From Chloroflexota bacterium (lineage in GTDB: Bacteria; Chloroflexota; UBA5177; JANWHV01), in NCBI GenBank assembly GCA_025450255.1, contig JANWHV010000201.1, positions 1 to 6,671 on the forward strand: 6,671 nucleotides of DNA. Direction: 5' to 3'. The first letter of the stretch is position 1, and each line of letters starts with the position of its first letter. Below the pieces are notes generated by a model. It ran no database searches, had not been told where the DNA came from, and saw only the letters and a program-made list of their open reading frames with translations. Position numbers and translations under genes: made by a program. This document shows positions 1-4,720 of the stretch, one piece after another.

Positions 1-215
1 CCTGTAGCCCAAACACGGCGTCAGGTGGATGAAACAACACGGAGTACAGGGAGGAGGGGAGAGAAGGCGCGGGCTTAGCGTCGTCAGGCGCGCTCCTGGG
101 GGTGGCCCTCGATGTTGGGAGTGCGCGAGCGGCGGCTATGAAGTCCAGGCGGGTCGGGTCTCCGAGTATACTACGCGCAGTACCGTCATACACTTTATTA
201 CTGGCAGGTTTATCC
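1..215. other. Non-coding or unassigned left edge, leader of the receiver gene
   Basis: I see no convincing gene here. Frame 1 of the plus strand is open from the window edge to a TAG at 76-78 (25 codons, rich in Arg and Thr). It could be the tail of a gene entering from the left, but it is short enough to be chance. A hairpin can form between 88-96 and 118-126 (nine pairs, one of them G-U, 21-base loop). A TATACT hexamer at 167-172 resembles a -10 box for the downstream receiver gene, giving a leader of about 40 bases, but no good -35 is visible at the usual distance. The stretch 41-67 is strongly purine-rich. Confidence 0.35.
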
Positions 216-599
216 ATGTCAAAACGTATCGCGGTGATCAACGACGACACTGCCTTTCTGGGACTGATGACCGAGCTGCTCACCGACGAAGGGTATGACG
301 TCTCCACCATCCGCGAGGCCGGCACTGCCTATGAACAGGTAAAGAAGACCCTGCCGGACGCGCTGGTGCTGGATATTCGCATCGAGCATCCCGAAGGCGG
401 CTGGGCAGTGCTTGAGCTGATCAGGCTCGATCCGGCGCTCACGCATATCCCGGTTATCGTCTGCTCAGCCGATACGCGAGCGCTGGAGGCAGGAGCGGAG
501 CGTCTGCAGCGGCATGGTTGCCGCGTGCTGCCGAAGCCCTTTAACGTGGACGAGCTACTGGCCATGCTGGCGGAGATCCTGGAGCCGCCGCCCGCATAA
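216..599 (+). CDS. Stand-alone response regulator receiver domain protein
   Basis: The protein has 127 residues and is a single CheY-like receiver domain with no output domain. The phosphorylation site is visible: acidic pair D10/D11 after the first beta strand, phosphoacceptor D53 in LVLDIR, the Ser/Thr switch position S84, and K107-P108 in the conserved LPKPF turn. Such proteins accept phosphate from a histidine kinase and pass the signal by protein contact; no kinase is in the window, so the partner is unknown. The ATG at 216 is chosen because the receiver fold begins exactly there (MSKRIAVINDD) and a weak GGCAGG lies just upstream. An in-frame ATG at 102 would add 38 residues with no domain homology. 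The gene is followed by a hairpin terminator, so it is probably monocistronic. The family assignment is firm; the pathway is unknown. Confidence 0.9.
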   Translation: MSKRIAVINDDTAFLGLMTELLTDEGYDVSTIREAGTAYEQVKKTLPDALVLDIRIEHPEGGWAVLELIRLDPALTHIPVIVCSADTRALEAGAERLQRHGCRVLPKPFNVDELLAMLAEILEPPPA

Positions 600-612
600 C
601 GCAGCCATTTGA

Positions 613-641
613 GCGCCGGGCAAGGCAGCCCGGCGTCTTCC
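613..641 (+). terminator. Hairpin terminator after the receiver gene
   Basis: A perfect 8-pair GC stem (CGCCGGGC at 614-621 with GCCCGGCG at 628-635) and a 6-base loop begin 14 bases after the stop codon and are followed by TCTTCC. The T tract is short, but stem strength and position fit an intrinsic terminator in a GC-rich genome. Confidence 0.65.
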
Positions 642-664
642 GAGGCGGCCGGGCGCGAGGATAC

Positions 665-678
665 CGGCGTACACGCCG
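665..678. repeat. Short palindrome upstream of the M24 peptidase
   Basis: CGGCGT and ACGCCG form 6-base arms around a 2-base centre. The site ends 6 bases before the GAGG ribosome binding site (685-688) of the peptidase gene. It could be an operator or a small RNA hairpin; nothing visible decides which, and short GC palindromes are expected by chance here. Confidence 0.25.
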
Positions 679-694
679 CGCAGTGAGGTCAAAG

Positions 695-1825
695 ATGAAC
701 GAACGAGTCGCCCGCGCCACGGCCGCCATGCGCGCGCATGGCCTGGATGCCGCCCTCCTCAGCAGCCCGCACAATGTTTGCTACGTCAGCGGCTATGAAG
801 TGCCGATCGAAGCGGGGCCGAGCACCTTCGCCGGCGGCCCCGACCTGGCGCTGATCGACGCGGCGGGCCGCGTGACGCTGATCGTGCCGGATCTGGAGGC
901 GAACGCGGCACGCGCCGCCGCCCAGGTAGATGCCGTGGTTTCCTATGCCGCGTTCGGCTACACGGAGCGGTACGACCAGCCGGCCAATCTCTGGAAGGAG
1001 CTGGCAAGGGTGTTGCGGGAAAGCAACATCGCGGGCGGCACGCTGGGCATCGAACGAACGTTCCTCCCCACCTCTATCGAACGAGCGATCCTTGCCGGCT
1101 TCGAGGGCTTCACGATCGCGGACGCCACGCCGTCTCTGGCGGAGGCGCGACTGGTGAAGACCGCCGAGGAGATCGAACGCCTGCGCCTCGCCGTCGACCT
1201 GACGGCGGTCGGCCAGAACGCGGCGCGGCTCTATCTGACGCCCGGCATCAGCGAGATCGCGCTGTTTACCCGCGTCCGCGGAGCCATGGAGGAAGCGGCC
1301 GGCCACCGCGTGGCGATCGCCGGCGACCTCGTGGCCGGCGCGGATCGCACCGCGAACGCCGGTGGCTGGCCGGCGAGCCGGATCATCGATGAGAACGCGC
1401 TGGCGATTGTCGACCTGGCGCCCCGCCTCGATGGGTATTGGGGCGATAGCTGCAACACATTGTGCGCCGGCGAGCCGTCGCCGGAGCATCGCCGCATGAT
1501 CCGGGCGACGACCGAGGCGCTGGCGAAGGCCATCGAGGCGGCGCGTCCCGGCTTGCGGGCGGCGGAGCTCGACGCCGTGTGTCGAGGCCACGTGGAGAGC
1601 TTTGGCTACGCGTATGGGCACCACAGCGGCCACGCGCTGGGCACGACGGTGCATGAGGACCCGCGGCTGGTGCCCTACGAGCCGATGCCGCTGCAAGCGG
1701 GCATGGTACTGGCGCTGGAGCCCGGCGCCTATATCCAGGGCGTGGGCGGCGTGCGCACCGAGCACGTGATCCTGATCGCGGAGAGCGGCGCCGAGGTGCT
1801 GTCGTCATTCGCCCACGGGTTCTGA
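695..1825 (+). CDS. M24-family metallopeptidase (Xaa-Pro aminopeptidase/dipeptidase type)
   Basis: The product has 376 residues with the usual two-part layout: an N-terminal creatinase/prolidase-like domain (about 1-145) and a C-terminal pita-bread catalytic domain (about 155-372). All five metal ligands of the family are present: D240 (IVDLAP) and D251 (GYWGD) eleven residues apart, H313 (SGHALG), E342 (ALEPG) and E356 (RTEH). H320 (TVHEDP) is the usual accessory histidine. The enzyme should be a cytoplasmic, two-metal peptidase acting on peptides with proline in the second position, but creatinase-type hydrolases share this fold, so the substrate is not fixed. There is no signal peptide. 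The ATG at 695 is preferred over a GTG at 683 because GAGG (685-688) sits six bases before it. The sequence after D251 reads SCNT, whereas many prolidases have ITRT. The gene follows a terminator and so needs its own promoter. Confidence 0.9.
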   Translation: MNERVARATAAMRAHGLDAALLSSPHNVCYVSGYEVPIEAGPSTFAGGPDLALIDAAGRVTLIVPDLEANAARAAAQVDAVVSYAAFGYTERYDQPANLWKELARVLRESNIAGGTLGIERTFLPTSIERAILAGFEGFTIADATPSLAEARLVKTAEEIERLRLAVDLTAVGQNAARLYLTPGISEIALFTRVRGAMEEAAGHRVAIAGDLVAGADRTANAGGWPASRIIDENALAIVDLAPRLDGYWGDSCNTLCAGEPSPEHRRMIRATTEALAKAIEAARPGLRAAELDAVCRGHVESFGYAYGHHSGHALGTTVHEDPRLVPYEPMPLQAGMVLALEPGAYIQGVGGVRTEHVILIAESGAEVLSSFAHGF

Positions 1826-1919
1826 CCCAGTATGATGCACGTCGCGCCACGATACAGCGGGGATTTCACTCGTAGACCATGCGGTAAAGATGGGCCTTAA
1901 GTAGCAATCGGAGACGGCG

Positions 1920-2999
1920 ATGCCGGAACTGCACGGGAAAGCGCGCGTCGGGCTGATTGGCGCCGGCTGGTGGGCCACCTCCAACCACCTGCCCTTGCTC
2001 GCCGCCCGCCCCGACGTGGAGCTGGCGGCTGTGTGCCGGCTGGGGCGGGACGAGCTGCAACGGGTCAAGGAGCGGTACGGGTTCGCCTTCGCCACCGAGG
2101 ATTATCTGGCACTGCTGGAGCAGCCGCTCGACGCGGTGATCGTCGCCTCGCCGCACACCCTGCACGACCAGCCCGCTAACGCGGCCCTGGCGCGCGGCCT
2201 GCACGTGATGGTGGAGAAGCCGATGACCACCAGCGCCGCCGAAGCCCGCGCCCTGGTCGACCTGGCGCGCGAGAAAGGCCTGCACCTGCTGGTGCCGTAC
2301 GGCTGGCACTACAAGCCCTTCATCCAGGAGGCGCATCGGCTGATGGAGCGCGGCGTGGTGGGCCGTATCCACCACGTCTCGTGCCACATGGCATCGCCGA
2401 TCCGCGATCTGCTCACCGGGCGCGATCACGTGGACCAGAGGGCGTCCGGCGCCTCCTCCCAGGAGGAGATCCTGTTCGGCCCCACCGCGAGCACCTGGGC
2501 GGACCCCGCCATTGCCGGCGGCGGCTACGGGCACGCCCAGCTCAGCCACGCGCTGGGGCTGCTCTTCTGGCTCACCGATCTGCGCGCCGAGGAGGTATAT
2601 GCCCAGATGAGCGCGCCCGGCGCCCGTGTCGATCTCTACGACGCCATGTCGGTGCGTTTCGCGAGCGGGGCCATTGGGACTGTGTCAGGCGCGGGCAGCG
2701 TGCCGGACGGCGGGCCGTTCCAGCTCGACATCCGCATATTCGGCGACCAGGGAAACCTGCTGCTGGACGTAGAGCGCGAGCGGGTCGAGGTGCGGCGTCA
2801 CGACGGCGAGATCGTCCAGGCGCCGGTCACGCCCGGCGAAGGGGCGTACGCCTGCGACGTACCGCCGAACCGCTTCATCGACCTGGTGCTGGGGAAAAGC
2901 GAGCGGAACGACTCGCCGGGCGAGACGGCGGCGCGTGCCGTCGAGCTGCTGGACGCCGCCTACCGCTCGTCGCGGAGCCACGTGCCGGAGCGGGTGTAG
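1920..2999 (+). CDS. Gfo/Idh/MocA-family NAD(P)-dependent oxidoreductase
   Basis: The product has 359 residues, the normal family length. The N-terminal Rossmann domain (about 7-125) begins with VGLIGAGWWA, the dinucleotide-binding loop. The family signature EKP is at 99-101, where K100 is the expected catalytic lysine. The C-terminal alpha/beta domain (about 130-350) contains GGGYGHAQLSH at 200-210. H210 matches the conserved histidine of inositol dehydrogenase-like enzymes, but the aspartate expected four residues earlier is Ala206. Members oxidise or reduce sugars, cyclitols and related hydroxy compounds; the substrate cannot be read from sequence. The ATG at 1920 has GGAG six bases upstream (1910-1913). 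The M24 gene ends 94 bases earlier on the same strand, with a TATGAT at 1831-1836 just after its stop that could be a separate -10 box. Confidence 0.9.
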   Translation: MPELHGKARVGLIGAGWWATSNHLPLLAARPDVELAAVCRLGRDELQRVKERYGFAFATEDYLALLEQPLDAVIVASPHTLHDQPANAALARGLHVMVEKPMTTSAAEARALVDLAREKGLHLLVPYGWHYKPFIQEAHRLMERGVVGRIHHVSCHMASPIRDLLTGRDHVDQRASGASSQEEILFGPTASTWADPAIAGGGYGHAQLSHALGLLFWLTDLRAEEVYAQMSAPGARVDLYDAMSVRFASGAIGTVSGAGSVPDGGPFQLDIRIFGDQGNLLLDVERERVEVRRHDGEIVQAPVTPGEGAYACDVPPNRFIDLVLGKSERNDSPGETAARAVELLDAAYRSSRSHVPERV

Positions 3000-3009
3000 G
3001 GCATGATTG

Positions 3010-3038
3010 CCGTGCCCAGCGGGTATCATCGGGCACGG
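3010..3038. repeat. Inverted repeat after the oxidoreductase gene
   Basis: CCGTGCCC (3010-3017) and GGGCACGG (3031-3038) are perfect 8-base arms around a 13-base loop, 11 bases after the oxidoreductase stop codon. A TTTT follows 13 bases later (3051-3054). It could terminate the oxidoreductase transcript. Alternatively it could be an operator, since the loop carries a TATCAT (3024-3029) resembling a -10 box for the downstream mutase remnant. The distance to the T run weakens the terminator reading. Confidence 0.45.
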
Positions 3039-3074
3039 GAGCGTGAACGATTTTACTCGATGGAGGGTATGCCC

Positions 3075-3323
3075 GTGAGCGCCACGGCACAAAAGGAGAA
3101 GGCCGCGCGATTCCGCCGCATGCATCATGAGGCGCCGTTGCTGGTCTTGCCGAACATATGGGATGCGGTGAGCGCGCGTGTGGTGGAGCAAGCGGGCTTC
3201 CCCGCCGTCGCCACCACCAGCTCCGGCGTCGCCGCGGCCCTGGGGTACGGTGACGGCGAACAGATCAGCTGGGATATACTGATCGACGCGCTGGCCCGCA
3301 TCACGCGCGTGGTGGAGTGCCCG
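3075..3323 (+). pseudogene. Truncated PEP mutase/isocitrate lyase-family protein
   Basis: The first 83 codons encode the start of a phosphoenolpyruvate mutase/isocitrate lyase superfamily protein. The family pattern LPNIWDAVSARVVEQAGF (about 25-42) is followed by ATTSSGVAAALGYGDG and a helix ending in ITRVVECP. Full-length relatives run to roughly 250-290 residues, and the next expected segment is the strand with the magnesium-binding aspartates (the ADIEAGYG-type motif). Here the frame continues instead into unrelated sequence and stops at 3494, inside the next gene. The barrel cannot form, so I call it a pseudogene made by deletion or replacement with a junction near 3323. The GTG at 3075 is preferred because GGAGG (3062-3066) lies eight bases upstream; in-frame ATGs at 3060 and 3069 overlap or crowd that site. 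No base-level decay is obvious, so the loss may be recent. Confidence 0.8.
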
Positions 3324-3360
3324 GCTCGATCTGATAGTGGTACCTATGCTATACATGAAA

Positions 3361-3380
3361 CGGCCCTCTCAATGAGGCCG
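3361..3380. terminator. Imperfect hairpin between mutase remnant and AhpD-like gene
   Basis: CGGCC-CTC pairs with GAG-GCCG around the loop TCAAT, with one unpaired C at 3366. The stem is flanked by AAA on the left and by CTGCATTATTAT on the right, resembling a worn terminator that may once have closed the truncated mutase gene. It lies about 70 bases before the AhpD-like start. It might instead be a leader hairpin of that gene. Confidence 0.35.
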
Positions 3381-3448
3381 CTGCATTATTATGCTGTGGG
3401 TACACGGCCGACATGCTCGTCGAATGTGCCTGTAAGGAGTGATTGCGC

Positions 3449-3916
3449 ATGGAAACACGGCTGCACTACGGCAAGGTCGCGCCCGGCGTGGTGAAGTCCA
3501 TGCGGGGGCTTGAAAACTATCTTCAGGACTGCGGCCTGGAGCCCGCCCTGAAGGAGCTGGTGAAGATGCGCGCCTCGCAGATCAACGGCTGCGCCTATTG
3601 CCTGGACATGCACAGCCTGGATGCCCGCGCCGGCGGTGAGACGGAGCAGCGCCTCTACGCACTGTCGGCCTGGCAGGATACGCCGTTCTTCAGCGATCGC
3701 GAGCGCGCCGCCCTGCTCTGGACGGAGAAGGTCACGCTGGTCTCGATCGACCATGTGCCCGACGAGGTCTACGAGCAAGCACGCGCGTATTTTACCGAAG
3801 AGGAACTGGCTAATCTGACCCTGGTGATCGCCACGATCAACGCCTGGAACCGTCTCGCCATCAGTTTCCGCTCCGTGCCGGGGCATTATACGCCGGCCAA
3901 ACGCCAGGCATCCTAG
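3449..3916 (+). CDS. AhpD-like carboxymuconolactone decarboxylase-family protein
   Basis: The product has 155 residues in the all-helical AhpD-like fold. The redox motif is clear: C48-A-Y-C51 with H55 (CAYCLDMH), and E36 lies twelve residues before the first cysteine, as in the proton-relay set of alkylhydroperoxidase AhpD. Members with this motif act as thiol-dependent peroxidases or disulfide reductases in the cytoplasm; the physiological partner is not visible. NAWNRLAISF near 131-140 is the usual C-terminal helix of the group. The ATG at 3449 is preferred over the in-frame TTG at 3443 because AAGGAG (3434-3439) sits nine bases from the ATG but only three from the TTG. The open frame of the truncated mutase overlaps its first 46 bases. 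Its TAG directly abuts the toxin's stop codon on the other strand, leaving no room for a conventional terminator. Confidence 0.9.
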   Translation: METRLHYGKVAPGVVKSMRGLENYLQDCGLEPALKELVKMRASQINGCAYCLDMHSLDARAGGETEQRLYALSAWQDTPFFSDRERAALLWTEKVTLVSIDHVPDEVYEQARAYFTEEELANLTLVIATINAWNRLAISFRSVPGHYTPAKRQAS

Positions 3917-4189
3917 TCACCGATCTCGTGCCGTATGATACACGCGCAGGATTATCAGTTCATTGTCTTCTACGCGATAGATCAGGATATATGGATAGTC
4001 ACTCAGCACCGCTTCGCGGGTTCCGGCAACCTTCCCTGGGCGCCCGGCCGCCGGGAACATCGCCGCGCGTTTCGCGGCCGCCTGAATCGACGCGTACACA
4101 TTGATAGCGCCGCTACGGCTTCGCGGCAAGAGATAGTGCCAAATTTCCTCGAGGTCGTCACCGGCAGCTTTACTAAAGGAGAGCCGCAC
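3917..4189 (-). CDS. RelE/ParE-family toxin
   Basis: This 90-residue minus-strand product has the complete ParE/RelE pattern: a first strand (LSFSKAAGDDLEEIWHYL), the FPAAGRPG turn at about 45-52, the conserved R58 in GTRE, Y65/Y71 in DYPYILIYR, and the end signature RVYHTARDR with R82 and H85. Family members poison DNA gyrase (ParE) or cleave ribosome-bound mRNA (RelE); the sequence resembles ParE more, but this is not decisive. It starts with GTG at 4189, placed in the loop of a GAGCCG/CGGCTC hairpin. TGGGAG (plus-strand 4195-4200) lies five bases upstream as a ribosome binding site partly buried in the stem. The gene is downstream of its antitoxin in the same operon but is separated from it by 72 bases because the junction was duplicated. 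It appears intact. Confidence 0.88.
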   Translation of the reverse strand: MRLSFSKAAGDDLEEIWHYLLPRSRSGAINVYASIQAAAKRAAMFPAAGRPGKVAGTREAVLSDYPYILIYRVEDNELIILRVYHTARDR

Positions 4190-4197
4190 TACGGCTC
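4161..4197. repeat. Direct repeat, copy 1 (start of the working toxin gene)
   Basis: Positions 4167-4197 are identical to 4240-4270, and extending left to 4161 adds six bases with one mismatch (CCGGCA against CCGGCC). The repeat is built of two neighbouring palindromes, CTTTACTAAAG and GAGCCGCACTACGGCTC, separated by GA. This copy carries the GTG and first ten codons of the toxin. It is flanked upstream (minus sense) by a GG absent from the other copy, which completes a TGGGAG ribosome binding site. Confidence 0.92.
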
Positions 4198-4262
4198 CCA
4201 GGACGCCTGTGGTGGGCGGGATGGGGGTAACAACCGGCCGCTTTACTAAAGGAGAGCCGCAC
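4173..4262 (-). pseudogene. 29-codon toxin-headed dead-end reading frame
   Basis: The antitoxin stop TAG (4264-4262) overlaps a GTG (4262-4260) by one base. This GTG opens a frame beginning MRLSFSKAAG, identical to the first ten residues of the toxin. It then runs through 42 unrelated bases and stops at 4175-4173, inside the second repeat copy, because the 73-base offset changes the frame. I read it as the original toxin start, orphaned by the junction duplication. It may still be translated through coupling to the antitoxin, carrying ribosomes past the real toxin start. It is not expected to make a functional protein. Confidence 0.6.
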
Positions 4263-4270
4263 TACGGCTC
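4234..4270. repeat. Direct repeat, copy 2 (end of the antitoxin gene)
   Basis: This is the antitoxin-proximal copy of the 37-base repeat. On the minus strand it spells the last antitoxin codons (GAG CCG), the TAG stop, the overlapping GTG and nine more toxin-like codons. The hairpin GAGCCG/CGGCTC (4254-4259 with 4265-4270) puts UAGUG in the loop. This copy most likely shows the ancestral antitoxin-toxin junction with its one-base overlap. The bases between the copies (4198-4233) match nothing else I can see in the window. Confidence 0.92.
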
Positions 4271-4555
4271 AACGCCATATCGCTCGTACGCTTCGGCCAG
4301 CGCTTCCGGCGTGAGGCGGCCTTCGGCCATGTAGCGCGCCACTAACTCCTCGGCGGGAATTAGCTCAAGCTCGCCGGCTTCGAGCCTGGCAAGGGTCGCC
4401 TGGGTTTCGGCGATCTGCCATTCCTCGCGCGCTATATAGCGCTCCAGCGCGTCCGTCATCAGGAAGTTTCGCGTTCGGCCAGTGGCCCTGGCCAGCTTAT
4501 CAAATCGCTGCTGAAGGTGATCCGGGATCCGCACGGTGGTGGCGATAGTAGGCAT
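4262..4555 (-). CDS. Ribbon-helix-helix (CopG-type) antitoxin
   Basis: This 97-residue minus-strand product has an N-terminal ribbon-helix-helix DNA-binding domain: the beta ribbon ATTVRIP (5-11), helix A (about 12-24), the GRTRN turn (26-30) and helix B FLMTDALERYIAREEW (31-46). The acidic, helical C-terminal half (47-97, including LARLEAGELELIPAEELVARY) would wrap the toxin. It should neutralise the downstream ParE-like toxin and repress the operon by binding its promoter. The ATG at 4555 has AAGGAG (plus-strand 4563-4568) seven bases upstream. The stop codon overlaps a GTG by one base. A decayed copy of its C-terminal coding region lies upstream at 4646-4720. Confidence 0.9.
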   Translation of the reverse strand: MPTIATTVRIPDHLQQRFDKLARATGRTRNFLMTDALERYIAREEWQIAETQATLARLEAGELELIPAEELVARYMAEGRLTPEALAEAYERYGVEP

Positions 4556-4562
4556 ACTCCGG

Positions 4563-4586
4563 CTCCTTGTATTCTTCTGTATTCTA
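4563..4586 (-). promoter_or_regulatory. Toxin-antitoxin promoter/operator and ribosome binding site
   Basis: Read on the minus strand, this region holds a TAGAAT (4586-4581) resembling a -10 box, two AGAATAC direct repeats exactly ten bases apart (plus-strand GTATTCT at 4569-4575 and 4579-4585), and the AAGGAG ribosome binding site of the antitoxin (4568-4563). Repeats one helical turn apart that overlap the -10 region suit binding by a ribbon-helix-helix antitoxin that represses its own operon. No good -35 is visible, and transcription would start very near the antitoxin start. Confidence 0.45.
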
Positions 4587-4645
4587 CTCGGCGGCGGCCG
4601 TGTACGCCAGATGCCTATGTGTATCGCCTGGTACGAACGAGAGCG

Positions 4646-4720
4646 CCTTCGACCATGTAGCGTGCCGCCAACTCCTCGGCGGGATTAACTCAAGCTCGCC
4701 GTCGCCGGCTTCGGGCCTGG
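4646..4720 (-). pseudogene. Decayed fragment of a second antitoxin gene
   Basis: This stretch matches the antitoxin gene (about 4321-4390, antitoxin residues 56-79) over some 70 bases. The two differ by seven changes: six transitions and one single-base deletion. There is also a 6-base insertion. The deletion shifts the frame in the middle of the ELELIPAEEL region, so no antitoxin can be made. Weaker similarity may continue on both sides (about 4615-4645 and 4721-4741). It points to an older duplicate of the toxin-antitoxin module whose N-terminal half and toxin are gone. The acetyltransferase gene reads into it and takes its stop codon from it. Confidence 0.82.

Noticed and set aside
29..298. 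A possible 89-residue protein at the left edge
   Set aside because: It has no domain, no ribosome binding site of note, and overlaps the receiver gene out of frame with Arg/Gly-rich noise.
689..1765. A 358-codon open frame on the minus strand opposite the M24 peptidase
   Set aside because: It is a codon-bias shadow: the plus-strand frame has all five metal ligands, while the antisense product is Arg/Gln-rich with no recognisable domain.
1866..2549. A 227-codon minus-strand open frame opposite the oxidoreductase
   Set aside because: It lies antisense to a full Gfo/Idh/MocA gene with a Rossmann loop and EKP motif; composition alone explains the open frame.
4161..4270. A CRISPR array or insertion sequence formed by the 31-base repeats
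   Set aside because: There are only two copies, and they coincide with coding sequence of the antitoxin end and toxin start. There is no transposase and no further unit, so a junction duplication explains them better.
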